Assembly (NCBI RefSeq): GCF_029892965.1
Contig: NZ_JARXWN010000006.1
Coordinates: 124,001-188,000, forward strand
Length of the DNA stretch: 64,000 nt
Source: Dysgonomonas sp. PF1-14
GTDB lineage: Bacteria > Bacteroidota > Bacteroidia > Bacteroidales > Dysgonomonadaceae
Reading direction: 5' to 3'
Shown here: positions 10,340 to 19,368 of the stretch, piece after piece
Numbering within the stretch: the first letter of the stretch is position 1
Layout: each line of letters opens with the position of its first letter
Program-made: the position numbers and the translations under genes
Notes under the pieces: generated by a model
Told to the model about the DNA's origin: nothing
The model's database searches: none
What the model saw: the letters and a program-made list of their open reading frames with translations, nothing else

Positions 10340-13027
10340 TTAAAATTCTTGTCCGATTACGAAGTGGAACTGGCTGCCACTTCTGTCGCGGCTACCATTA
10401 ATAGGATCGAAACCGTATGCCCAGTCGATACCCATTAGCCCGATCATCGGAAGCATGATGCGTGCACCAACTCCGGCAGAACGTTTCAGGTCGAATGGAT
10501 TGAATTTCTTCAGGTCATTCCATGCATTACCGGCCTCTACGAATGTAAGCAAATAAATTGTAGAAGATGGTTCCAATATGAGAGGATATCTCAATTCGAG
10601 AGCAAGGCGTGTATATGCACTGGCCTGAGAGCCTAATGACCCGTTTTCGTATCCGCGAAGACCAATGGTTTCAGTAGCATATGTACTTGAATAACCAGAC
10701 ATTCCGTCTCCCCCTACATAGAACGTTTCGAATGGAGATTTTTTATGTTTGTTATAATATCCAACAAAGCCATATTCAGCACGCGTCATCAATACCGGAG
10801 TCTTTTTGGTTTCGGCACCGGCCAAAGCTGTAAATGTCTTGGCTTTTAGTTTCCATTTATGATACTCTACCCATCTGTATTTTTCTCCCGGTTCGTACCA
10901 GCTGCCTTCTTCCGGTTTCATCGAAGCATAATCTTTTCCGTCCCATAGCGAGAATGGAGGGGTTAGCTGTACACTCAATGATATATCTGTACCTGTACGT
11001 GTGTACACAGGGTTGTCTATAGAACGTCTGTTTAATGAAAGGTTGAGGCTCAGATTGTTTGCTGTACCATCTTTTACGATGAAATATGCCCAATCCTTCA
11101 TCTTGTACAATTGGTAAGATAGCTCGGCTTGCACGTAGAAATAATCATCCGGCCAGCTCAAACGTTTTCCGTATCCGACAGAAACACCTATCATCTGTAT
11201 GGACTTGTTAGGGTCGGCTCCGACGCTGTAGTCATAATTGCCTCCATAACCTCCATAGCCTCCGTATCCCCCATAACCTCCGTAGGATGAGTAAGGATTA
11301 TAATATCCGTAACTGTTGTTCAGATAATTACTGTTAATATCAGTTTGTTTTGAATAGTAAGCACCTACAGAGAGTGAGTTAGGGCGTTTGCCTCCAAACC
11401 AAGGGTCCATGAACGAGACGGAATAAGACTGGTAGTATTTCGCATTCGTTTGTGCACTCAATACCAGTGTCTGTCCTTCTCCCTGAGGAATAATTCCTTT
11501 GTAAGACTTCGGGTTCAACATGTTTTTGAGAGAGAAGTTTGTGAACTTCAGACTCAGCTTTCCAATAATACCCGTTTGTCCCCAACCGGCAGAGAACTCT
11601 ACCTGGTCGTTAGCTTTAGATACCAGTGGCAGGTTGATGTCTACCGTTCCTGCGTCAGGATCAGGTATAGGCTGAGGATTCATGCTTTCCGGATCGAAGT
11701 GTCCGGTTTGCGCTATCTCACGTACCGATTTGATAATATCGTCACGGCTGTACAGTGCACCTGGCTTGATTCGTAGTTCACGGCGGACAATATCTTCATA
11801 TACACGGTCATTACCGGATATGTTCACCTTACGTATTATAGCTTTTGGCCCTTCAATAATACGAATTTCAAGGTCGATAGAATCGTTGTCTATATTGACT
11901 TCTACGGGGTCTGCCTGAGAGAATATATAACCATTATTTTGGTAGAAGACATTCATTACCGCATCTTCTTCCATATTCAGACGGTCGATCAGCTTTTTCT
12001 GGTTGTACACATCACCTGGTTTCATGTTCAACTGGGTTTGTAGTTGCCATGTCTGATACTGGGTATTTCCTACCCATTTTATATCTTTCAGGAAGTACTG
12101 CTTTCCTTCCTCTACTTTTATGTCGATATCTACTTTGTCCGTTTTTATTGGGTCGTTATATATAGTGTCCCATAGGATAGTAGCATCGCGGTAACCCAAT
12201 TCATTATATTTTGCTATCAGGTTGTCTTTGTCCTCTTCGTAGCTTTCTGGAACAAACTTAGTCGAGCGCAGGAAGTTCCTCAACCATGCTTTGAAGTTAC
12301 TCTTATGGCGTGTTTTCTTCATCGCTTTCTCGAGTGCACTCGCACTAACTTCCTCATTTCCTTCTATTGTTATTTTATTTACTTTGGTCTTATTCTTTTT
12401 AACAACGTCTATATTAAGTATAACATGATTCTCTTTCGATAAATCCGGTTTCTCGGTAAGGGATATTTCGGCTTTATTAAAGCCTTTTTCGTCAAAATAT
12501 TTCCTTATGATGGTTCTGGCTCTGTCCATCTGGTTGGGGGTTATCTGGAGATTTTTCACCATACCTATTTTGGCTTCTATATCCTGACGTTCCCCTTTCT
12601 TCATTCCTGTATATAGAATATCGGATATTCTCGGACGTTCTTTCAGTTTTATCTCTATCCAGATTTTGTCTCCTTGTATTTTTGTCGCCAGAATCTTGGC
12701 ATCGGAAAACAATCCCTGTTTCCAGAAACGCCTTACTGCATTTGTTATTTCCGGTCCCGGTATTTCTATTTTGTCTCCTACCTGTAGTTGAGCAAACCCC
12801 AGAATAGTGTAATCTTCATACATCGGGTTCTGAATGCCTGTAACCTTGAGGTCAGCTATTTCGTATTTTTTGCTTGTGTTGTATGATATCACAGGCAAAC
12901 TGTCGACGTTCATCTGGAGTGCTTTGTTGACATTACTGATCTCAGTGCTGTCCGCTATTTGGGCTTCCAATACCGATGAAGTTGAACATAAAATGATAAA
13001 TGAAATAAATAAACCTTTTCTGAACAT
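10340..13027 (-). CDS. bamA: Outer membrane protein assembly factor BamA
   Basis: Central subunit of the BAM complex, which inserts beta-barrel proteins into the outer membrane. The 895-residue precursor has a signal peptide (residues 1-22), a tandem of POTRA domains from about 50 to 470 (for example YEIADLKVTGIQNPMYED, VNKITIEGNEEVSAS, FLKDIKWVGNTQYQTWQ, IRKVNISGNDRVYED), and a C-terminal 16-strand barrel ending in the beta-signal HFVIGQEF. A low-complexity insert made of GGY repeats lies near residue 587 in a predicted outer loop. It sits between uppS and two Skp-like chaperones, the standard Bacteroidales order. Confidence 0.95.
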   Translation of the reverse strand: MFRKGLFISFIILCSTSSVLEAQIADSTEISNVNKALQMNVDSLPVISYNTSKKYEIADLKVTGIQNPMYEDYTILGFAQLQVGDKIEIPGPEITNAVRRFWKQGLFSDAKILATKIQGDKIWIEIKLKERPRISDILYTGMKKGERQDIEAKIGMVKNLQITPNQMDRARTIIRKYFDEKGFNKAEISLTEKPDLSKENHVILNIDVVKKNKTKVNKITIEGNEEVSASALEKAMKKTRHKSNFKAWLRNFLRSTKFVPESYEEDKDNLIAKYNELGYRDATILWDTIYNDPIKTDKVDIDIKVEEGKQYFLKDIKWVGNTQYQTWQLQTQLNMKPGDVYNQKKLIDRLNMEEDAVMNVFYQNNGYIFSQADPVEVNIDNDSIDLEIRIIEGPKAIIRKVNISGNDRVYEDIVRRELRIKPGALYSRDDIIKSVREIAQTGHFDPESMNPQPIPDPDAGTVDINLPLVSKANDQVEFSAGWGQTGIIGKLSLKFTNFSLKNMLNPKSYKGIIPQGEGQTLVLSAQTNAKYYQSYSVSFMDPWFGGKRPNSLSVGAYYSKQTDINSNYLNNSYGYYNPYSSYGGYGGYGGYGGYGGNYDYSVGADPNKSIQMIGVSVGYGKRLSWPDDYFYVQAELSYQLYKMKDWAYFIVKDGTANNLSLNLSLNRRSIDNPVYTRTGTDISLSVQLTPPFSLWDGKDYASMKPEEGSWYEPGEKYRWVEYHKWKLKAKTFTALAGAETKKTPVLMTRAEYGFVGYYNKHKKSPFETFYVGGDGMSGYSSTYATETIGLRGYENGSLGSQASAYTRLALELRYPLILEPSSTIYLLTFVEAGNAWNDLKKFNPFDLKRSAGVGARIMLPMIGLMGIDWAYGFDPINGSRDRSGSQFHFVIGQEF

Positions 13028-13107
13028 ATAGTATGGTAATTACTTTCTGAATAAACTGCTATCTATATTAACTGCTAATGGTCTCTGAAATCTTTTCTAT
13101 TGAAAAC

Positions 13108-13860
13108 TTATTTGCTGCCTTTCGAGATTTGCTCACTTGTTTTCCCGAACCGTCTCTCCCTGCTTTGAAAATCTACAATCGATTTGTACAACGATTCTTC
13201 ATTGAAGTCAGGCCACAACTCATCGGTGAAATAAAGTTCCGAATAAGCTATCTGCCACAACAGGAAGTTACTTATGCGTAGTTCTCCACCGGTGCGAACC
13301 AGTATATCGGGATCGGGGAAGTCTTTAGTCATAAGGTGTGACTTCACCATATCTTCGTCGATATTATCAATCTCGATTGTCCCTGCTTTTACGCCGGAGG
13401 CTATCTCTTTCATCGCTTTAGTCAATTCCCATTTCGAAGAATAGCTCAATGCCAGTATAACTGTTGTTCCTGTACAAACCGAAGTTGTTTGCAGACAGAA
13501 GTCGAGTGCTTTCTGGGTATCTTCGGGTAAGCGGCCTATATCTCCGATAACCTTTACCCTCACATTGTTTTTTACAAGTTCGGGAGTCTCATTTGCCACA
13601 GCCTGTATCATCAGAGCCATCAAGGCTTTCACTTCTTCCTGCGGCCTTTTCCAGTTTTCTGTAGAGAATGTGTAAAGGGTAAGATAGGCTATCCCGGCTC
13701 TTGATGCTCCCTCTATGGCTCTGCGCACAGCAGAGATACCTTCCTTGTGCCCGAAGGTACGATCGAGGTTTCTTTGCTTAGCCCATCTTCCGTTGCCATC
13801 CATTATGACGGCAATATGTTTGGGTATGCGCTCTTTATCTATCTGATCAAGAAATGACAT
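13108..13860 (-). CDS. uppS: Isoprenyl transferase (undecaprenyl diphosphate synthase)
   Basis: Cis-prenyltransferase that builds the C55 lipid carrier for peptidoglycan and surface glycans. At 250 residues it has the family's usual length. AVIMDGNGRWAKQR (17-30) holds the catalytic Asp21; LTLYTFSTENWKRP and the C-terminal LVRTGGELRISNFLLWQIAYSE segment carry the other conserved blocks, with the Glu and Arg pairs that bind the second substrate. It is followed at 80 bases by bamA and preceded by a DUF6089 barrel protein. Confidence 0.95.
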   Translation of the reverse strand: MSFLDQIDKERIPKHIAVIMDGNGRWAKQRNLDRTFGHKEGISAVRRAIEGASRAGIAYLTLYTFSTENWKRPQEEVKALMALMIQAVANETPELVKNNVRVKVIGDIGRLPEDTQKALDFCLQTTSVCTGTTVILALSYSSKWELTKAMKEIASGVKAGTIEIDNIDEDMVKSHLMTKDFPDPDILVRTGGELRISNFLLWQIAYSELYFTDELWPDFNEESLYKSIVDFQSRERRFGKTSEQISKGSK

Positions 13861-13882
13861 CTAATCTATATTTGTTTTATTA

Positions 13883-14590
13883 TTAGTCTATATTTAAGCA
13901 TGGGCAAACTCTGGCTCCAAAGTCCCATGTAATACTTATCATTGTCAAAGAGTACCAATCATTGTTTTTGAAAAGGTTCCCCTTTATTTCATACGGTTCA
14001 TTCAGGTCAAATTCATTCCCTTTCTTGGGAGAATCGAACGAGTCACTGAACAGTTTCCTGAAGGAAAACTCGAAACCCAGATTGAGCCGGTCTCTAAGCT
14101 TATATTTAACTCCTATTCCCAAAGGAATATTAGCATCCAAAAATTTCTTCTCTCCCGAACCGAATGTGATTCCAATCCCTGTAAAAATGTAAGGAGAAAA
14201 GCGCTTTGCTCCAAGATAACCGAACTTGTCGCTGTAATTGAAGAAGTTAAATTCGATTTGGCTTCCCAGTTCATAAAACATACGGCTGAAAGACGCCTGC
14301 TGATCAAACGGGAACTTGTTTCCGGAATTCCGGGTATCGCCCGACACTTTCCCTATTACAAGGTTATTCTTTATCGACCATCTCAGATCCGGATTGTACC
14401 GGAATATTACTCCAGCCGATAATCCGGGATTCTGGTATAACTTGCTTTTATTGGCATCACCCATATAAAAAGACGTACCTATCATCCCTCCTACCTCATA
14501 CTTATAGTCGTCCTGCGCTTTGAGTTCGATGAAAGAGAGCAGAGAATAGATTATAAGCAGAAAAGTAAATATATTCTTTCTTTTACTCAT
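13883..14590 (-). CDS. DUF6089-type outer membrane beta-barrel protein
   Basis: A 235-residue exported protein. Residues 1-25 are a signal peptide ending ELKAQ; the rest alternates polar and aromatic residues in the way of an 8- to 10-strand barrel, with YEVGGMIGTSFYMGDANKS at the start of the mature part, which marks the DUF6089 family. It is located upstream of uppS, its conserved place in many Bacteroidetes, so a role in envelope assembly is plausible. The function is unknown. The C-terminus GARVCPCLNID is short of the usual terminal aromatic residue. Confidence 0.8.
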   Translation of the reverse strand: MSKRKNIFTFLLIIYSLLSFIELKAQDDYKYEVGGMIGTSFYMGDANKSKLYQNPGLSAGVIFRYNPDLRWSIKNNLVIGKVSGDTRNSGNKFPFDQQASFSRMFYELGSQIEFNFFNYSDKFGYLGAKRFSPYIFTGIGITFGSGEKKFLDANIPLGIGVKYKLRDRLNLGFEFSFRKLFSDSFDSPKKGNEFDLNEPYEIKGNLFKNNDWYSLTMISITWDFGARVCPCLNID

Positions 14591-14672
14591 TATCGATCTA
14601 ATACTGTTTCTATACTATCTAACGCAAAAAGTAAAACTAAAAGTATATAGCGGTCTGACTTTAATCCCATCA

Positions 14673-16034
14673 TTACTGACTGAGCTTATTCAGTCTTCCT
14701 TTCCAGATGTCTCGTACTTGAGCGTTTGAGCTAGATACTCCGCCGAATATCCATATATAATTTTCATTATCTACTATAATAGATTGAGCTGAAGCACTTG
14801 GTATCTTCGAATCTAGTTTTTCCTTTTGGGGAGCAGCTTTCCAGATATCCCCAAAACTCGATTTATATAACTTGTTACCTGTCAGTGCGTACAAATATCC
14901 GTCATACAGGAAACTTACTATTCCGGCTTTTGGCGCGAATGTGTTGTGTGCCTGATTAGAGATAATACGGAAACTACTGTCACTGTCTCTCTGCATAGAC
15001 CAGGTAAGATTTCTGAATACACCATTGATGTCTTTACCTCCGGTAACCGACAGTATATTCTGGTTCAGATTGCTTCTGTTGATATTGCTTACAGATGAGA
15101 AGTCCGAAATTGGGAAGCTGGCTTTCTCTACCGAATTGAATGCTCTTATCTCGGTCAGTGCAACCATATCGGTTGTAGAAGAGAAATGAGGCGCGTTTAT
15201 ATCGCCTGATACCACCAGTAAGACATCTTTGTCTGCTTTATCTGCCGGCAGTACACCAACTATCGCCAATATATTATCAGCTTTTGCTTCCCATGCAACG
15301 CCGTCTTCAGAATAATATCCTTTATTGGTATTGTCTATAGCATAGAATCCGCCATTGTATAATGTTATGCTTTCCAGCACAATATCTGCGCCAGTAAGTC
15401 CCGAAGCAGCCTGCGGGCTGTCATACACCATAGAGGACTTCTTGGCTGTATGAAGATAGAACTGGTTGTTGTCTATAGAGAATGTATAAAATTTATCGTC
15501 GTAAAACAGCGTTTTCTGTTTCGATACCGATGTCGGAATCTGCATTGTTGTCTTAGTCCACACCAATGTGTCCGGATCCACTTTGCGTATAAGGATGTTT
15601 ACCCTATATTCATATGCATTTTTACCATCTGCAGCTGTTACCTTAATTTTCGGGTATAAAGAATAGTCGATAGAGTCGGCATTGTCCCATGCTATCACAG
15701 AATCGGCATATAATATCTCTACCTTGCTCGGAGTTGCCAGAGATGAGTAACCAAGCGCTGTCGCAAACTTCTTCAGTCTTGTCCGGTAAGGTAAGGAGTC
15801 AGGATTGTAAATCAATAAGTCGGATTGGCTAATAGCAAATTTTGTAGTAGCTAGTGCCGGATAAGTAGCAGAGTCTAAGGCGTTATAGGAATTTGCCGCC
15901 AGCTTGAAAGAATATATCTGTGCATCAGCTGCCGGATTGATCTGGGTTGTCTGCGTCGAATCGTCATTACATGAGCTGATCGTAAAGACGAAAAATATAG
16001 CGAATAGTAGCTTAGTAATTTGCTTCAATTTCAT
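14673..16034 (-). CDS. DUF6242-type lipoprotein
   Basis: A 453-residue predicted lipoprotein with the lipobox ISSC at Cys22. An N-terminal immunoglobulin-like part (about 30-150) with repeated DSxxYPxI motifs is followed by a likely beta-propeller: repeated units of the kind WKAAPQKEKL and IWIFGGVSSSNAQVRDIWKG near the end read like kelch or Asp-box blades. This matches DUF6242 proteins of Bacteroidales. The function is unknown; cell-surface or periplasmic display is inferred. A TATTTTTG -7 box at 16068-16075 on the minus strand precedes it. Confidence 0.75.
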   Translation of the reverse strand: MKLKQITKLLFAIFFVFTISSCNDDSTQTTQINPAADAQIYSFKLAANSYNALDSATYPALATTKFAISQSDLLIYNPDSLPYRTRLKKFATALGYSSLATPSKVEILYADSVIAWDNADSIDYSLYPKIKVTAADGKNAYEYRVNILIRKVDPDTLVWTKTTMQIPTSVSKQKTLFYDDKFYTFSIDNNQFYLHTAKKSSMVYDSPQAASGLTGADIVLESITLYNGGFYAIDNTNKGYYSEDGVAWEAKADNILAIVGVLPADKADKDVLLVVSGDINAPHFSSTTDMVALTEIRAFNSVEKASFPISDFSSVSNINRSNLNQNILSVTGGKDINGVFRNLTWSMQRDSDSSFRIISNQAHNTFAPKAGIVSFLYDGYLYALTGNKLYKSSFGDIWKAAPQKEKLDSKIPSASAQSIIVDNENYIWIFGGVSSSNAQVRDIWKGRLNKLSQ

Positions 16035-16112
16035 TGGTTTAAACAGATTTATTCAAATATCAATTTGCAAAAATAGAAAGAATTTCGGCTTATGCCTCAA
16101 TAAATCTAATAT

Positions 16113-17180
16113 TTATAAAATTTTATAGTTATCAAAAAGCTTTAGATGCACCTGTCGGGAAGTGCCCCAATCGAGTTCCTCAAGGACAAAACCATCTATG
16201 ACCGGAGCCTTTACCCCTTTGCCAAAAGTGATACAGGACGTTTCTATATATGCCTCGTCCCACAATTGCCTGTCAATTAGGCTTTGCAACAGTTCACGCC
16301 CACCTTCTACCAATACCGAGTCTATACGTTTTGAATTTAGGATATTAAATATATTTTGTAAAAGATTATCATCGTATTGTATCTCTATCTCGGTAACGTT
16401 CTCACCTTTGGCTATAGAAGAAGCCTGCTCTGTGAAGACAATGGTTTCTACCTTGTTGTCGAAGATGGTGTAATCGCGGGGTACACGTCCTTGCCTGTCC
16501 AGCACGATTCTGATCGGATTTTTGCCATGCCAGTATCTGGTAGTCAGCGACGGATTGTCTTTTACTGCCGTATTTGTTCCTATCATAATGGCGGCTACCT
16601 CAGCCCTTTTTTTGTGAACGAGTATGCGGGAGAATTCGTTCGAGATAGGAGTCGGTTTCGGATCTTCGTTTTCGCAACGTTCTTTATCTATAAAGCCGTC
16701 TTTTGTTTGTGCCCATTTCAGGTATATGTAGGGGCGGCCTTTAGTTTGAGCCGTAAAGAATTCTTTGTTGAGCTCCCACGCTTCTTTTTCGAGCACACCG
16801 GTTTTTACCTCTATGCCTGCATCGCGGAGCATTTTGATCCCTCTGCCCGAAACGGAAGGGTAAGGATCTAAGCAAGCAACCACTACGTGTGGTATCTGAT
16901 GGTCGATGATCAGTTGAGCGCAAGGCGGCGTTTTCCCGTGATGGGAGCATGGCTCGAGTGATACATATATCGTAGATTCTTTCAGCAGCGATTTGTCTCT
17001 CACGCTGTCTATTGCATTCACTTCTGCATGAGCCTTTCCATATCGACGATGGTAGCCTTCTCCGATAATCTTTCCGTTGTGAACTACAACAGCTCCTACC
17101 ATCGGATTGGGACTTACAAACCCTTTTCCGTTGAGAGCCAGTTGAAGGCATCGGTACATATATTTTTCGTCAATATTCAT
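16113..17180 (-). CDS. ribD: Bifunctional riboflavin biosynthesis deaminase/reductase
   Basis: Performs two successive steps of riboflavin synthesis, deamination of the pyrimidine and NADPH-dependent reduction of the ribose side chain. The N-terminal cytidine-deaminase-like domain has the zinc site HAEVN (His51, Glu53) with PCSHHGKTPPC (Cys78, Cys87). The C-terminal reductase domain runs from about 150 to 355 and includes KWAQTKDGFID, SNEFSRILVHKKRAE and VLVEGGRELLQSLI. The length of 355 is normal. It appears monocistronic. Confidence 0.94.
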   Translation of the reverse strand: MNIDEKYMYRCLQLALNGKGFVSPNPMVGAVVVHNGKIIGEGYHRRYGKAHAEVNAIDSVRDKSLLKESTIYVSLEPCSHHGKTPPCAQLIIDHQIPHVVVACLDPYPSVSGRGIKMLRDAGIEVKTGVLEKEAWELNKEFFTAQTKGRPYIYLKWAQTKDGFIDKERCENEDPKPTPISNEFSRILVHKKRAEVAAIMIGTNTAVKDNPSLTTRYWHGKNPIRIVLDRQGRVPRDYTIFDNKVETIVFTEQASSIAKGENVTEIEIQYDDNLLQNIFNILNSKRIDSVLVEGGRELLQSLIDRQLWDEAYIETSCITFGKGVKAPVIDGFVLEELDWGTSRQVHLKLFDNYKIL

Positions 17181-17246
17181 TCTCTGTTGTTTCTACAAAA
17201 TGAGAAACGCAAATTATCAAAGGTTATTTTACTATATGTATAAATA

Positions 17247-17281
17247 TTTCGGCACTTTCATGGATAATGCAAGTGCCGAAA
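17247..17281 (-). terminator. Terminator after the DUF3298 lipoprotein gene
   Basis: TTTCGGCACTT pairs perfectly with AAGTGCCGAAA (11 bp, 13-base loop), 41 bases past the stop of the gene at 17323. The minus strand continues with an AT-rich tract. Confidence 0.6.
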
Positions 17282-17322
17282 CCTATTTTGTCACGTTTTT
17301 ACGTGTTACTTTATACCTGCTG

Positions 17323-18162
17323 TTAAAGCTCCTGTTTAAGGTTATCTATGACTTGCAGATACTGATCGTTAACCAACGGAGTAATCTGTTCGTGAGGGAT
17401 TGTAATTTCCACTATGCCTTGCGAATAAGGTGAGATTTCATATATATTGTAGGCATAGGTCACGCCATCCTTAGTGAAATAGAAATTCCCGTTAGGTTTC
17501 ACATCTTTCACATCCTCCAAGAGCGGAATAGCCTCAACCTCATTCTTAGATTCGGCATTATTTCTTCTCTCTATTTCATTTTGTATCAGTATTGCCAACT
17601 TGTCGGCATAGCCCGGTTTGAATAATTGGTCTTCTTTTATCAAGGTTCCCGATCTCTTGTCTATATTTCGATAGCTGGTTCCATGCATACCATGTGCCCC
17701 GCCTGTATAGCTATAATCAGATACGGCAACTGTAATTACATCCTTCGCATCCATACTAATCTCACTGGATCTCATAAGCTCGAAGTTTGAGAAATGGGTA
17801 TATTCTAAGTCTTCATTTCCCATATCTTTTGCCAGTTCTTCGGCATCAGCAGTAGACTTGGTCAGTGCCTGATCAAAGGCTTCCTGAGGTGTTCCCTGAA
17901 AGTCATTCTTTCCGGTAATAATGCAGGCAAAGATATTTTGCACCTCTTTCAGGTTCAGACTTTCGGGTACTGATGTCGGATATACAAAATTGAATTTGAT
18001 CAGCATTCCGTCTTTTGTCACATCATTGTTGATATGTACTCTTTTGTCTACAGTAAGGGAATCGAATTTCCATGTGTCTCCCGAACTACTCTCTGTCTTC
18101 TTGCTATTACAGGATGTAGCAAGAAAAACCGTTGCTAGAAACAATATAAATGTACTTTTCAT
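17323..18162 (-). CDS. RsiV-like (DUF3298/DUF4163) lipoprotein
   Basis: A 279-residue predicted lipoprotein with the lipobox ATSC at Cys18. The central part (about 35-150) matches the DUF4163 region and the C-terminal part holds the DUF3298 signature YTGGAHGMHGTSYRNID, followed by LIKEDQLFKPGYADKL and YEISPYSQGIVEITIPHEQI. In RsiV-type proteins this domain senses lysozyme or cell-wall material; many Bacteroidetes copies stand alone and their role is unknown. No sigma factor gene lies beside it. Confidence 0.8.
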   Translation of the reverse strand: MKSTFILFLATVFLATSCNSKKTESSSGDTWKFDSLTVDKRVHINNDVTKDGMLIKFNFVYPTSVPESLNLKEVQNIFACIITGKNDFQGTPQEAFDQALTKSTADAEELAKDMGNEDLEYTHFSNFELMRSSEISMDAKDVITVAVSDYSYTGGAHGMHGTSYRNIDKRSGTLIKEDQLFKPGYADKLAILIQNEIERRNNAESKNEVEAIPLLEDVKDVKPNGNFYFTKDGVTYAYNIYEISPYSQGIVEITIPHEQITPLVNDQYLQVIDNLKQEL

Positions 18163-18219
18163 GTACGGTTTGTTTTTGAGGGTTTATATAATGAATTATT
18201 GTATAGTCATTCTATTGTA

Positions 18220-18597
18220 TTAGCGTACTGCTATAACTTCTATTTCCACCATCGCGGCTTTTGGTAAGTCTTTTACTGCAAAGGCCGATCGCGCAGGGTA
18301 TGTTCCCGAGAACTGCGCGGCATATACTTCATTCATACCGGCAAAGTGAGCGATGTCGGATAATAGTACGGTCGTTTTCACCACATTGTCTATCATTAGT
18401 CCGGCTTCTGCCAGAATTGCCCTGATATTCTTGAAGCATTGTTCAGTCTGTTCTTTAATCCCTCCTTCTACAAAATCACCGGTAGCCGGATCTATCGGAA
18501 TTTGTCCCGAAAGGTATAGTACTCCGTTTATTTCTATTGCCTGACTATACGGGCCTATCGCCGCAGGGGCATTACTGGTTGCGATTATTTTTTTCAT
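18220..18597 (-). CDS. ridA: RidA family enamine/imine deaminase
   Basis: A 125-residue trimeric enzyme that hydrolyses reactive 2-aminoacrylate and related imines released by PLP enzymes. It has the family hallmarks NAPAAIGPYSQAIEINGVLYLSGQ at its start, TTVLLSDIAHFAGMNEVY in the middle and the substrate Arg in PARSAFAVKDLPK. It is preceded by rlmB with 27 bases between them, so the two may be cotranscribed. Confidence 0.93.
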   Translation of the reverse strand: MKKIIATSNAPAAIGPYSQAIEINGVLYLSGQIPIDPATGDFVEGGIKEQTEQCFKNIRAILAEAGLMIDNVVKTTVLLSDIAHFAGMNEVYAAQFSGTYPARSAFAVKDLPKAAMVEIEVIAVR

Positions 18598-18624
18598 TTC
18601 GATTATATATTTAGGTTATACATC

Positions 18625-19362
18625 TTACAGTCCTCTTTGGCGGATAGCTTCATATATAAGTACTCCGGCGGCGACAGATACATTCAGTGACCCGATGGTG
18701 CCGAATTGTGGTATTTTTACCAGATTATCCGCTATGCGCAGATTGTCGTTCGATACACCGGTGTCTTCTGCGCCCATGATAAAGGCAATAGGGCCTTTGT
18801 AGTCTACATCTGTATAATTGTCGGCTCCACGCTCGCTGGCAGCCACAACCTTGATACCACTATTCTTCAGAAACTGAATGGCACTGGTCAAACTCTGTTC
18901 CTTACACACAGATATTTTCAGCAAGGCTCCGGCAGATGTTTTTACTGCGTCTGCATTTACGGTTACACTTCCTTTGGCGGGTATAACAATGGCATCGACC
19001 CCTGCAACTTCACAGGTGCGGGCTATGGCTCCGAAGTTGCGAACATCGGTAATTCCGTCGAGTACAAGGATAAACGGATCTTTTCCACTCTCATACAAGA
19101 AAGGGATGATGTCTTCTATATGTTCGTATGCAATGGCAGAAAGGAAAGCAATGACACCCTGATGGTTTTTGCGAGTAAATCTGTCGAGACGCTCCATTGG
19201 TACACGTTGTACGGGTATATCCCGAGATTTCAACAGGGTGAACAGCTCTTTTGACAGGTCTCCTTGAAGTTCGCGTCTGATGATCACTTTATCTATTTCT
19301 TTTCCGGCTTCTATGGCTTCTATTACAGCGCGGATGCCGAAAATCATTTCTTTCTCTTTCAT
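18625..19362 (-). CDS. rlmB: 23S rRNA 2'-O-methyltransferase (SpoU family, RlmB)
   Basis: A SPOUT-class enzyme that methylates the 2'-OH of a guanosine in 23S rRNA (G2251 in E. coli). The 245-residue protein has the N-terminal RNA-binding domain (FGIRAVIEAIEAGKEID) and the knotted catalytic domain with LDGITDVRNFGAIART, FIMGAEDTGVSN and the motif 3 IGSLNVSVAAGVLIYEA. It starts 6 bases after the permease gene ends, so the two are probably cotranscribed. Confidence 0.92.
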   Translation of the reverse strand: MKEKEMIFGIRAVIEAIEAGKEIDKVIIRRELQGDLSKELFTLLKSRDIPVQRVPMERLDRFTRKNHQGVIAFLSAIAYEHIEDIIPFLYESGKDPFILVLDGITDVRNFGAIARTCEVAGVDAIVIPAKGSVTVNADAVKTSAGALLKISVCKEQSLTSAIQFLKNSGIKVVAASERGADNYTDVDYKGPIAFIMGAEDTGVSNDNLRIADNLVKIPQFGTIGSLNVSVAAGVLIYEAIRQRGL

Positions 19363-19368
19363 TCTGTT

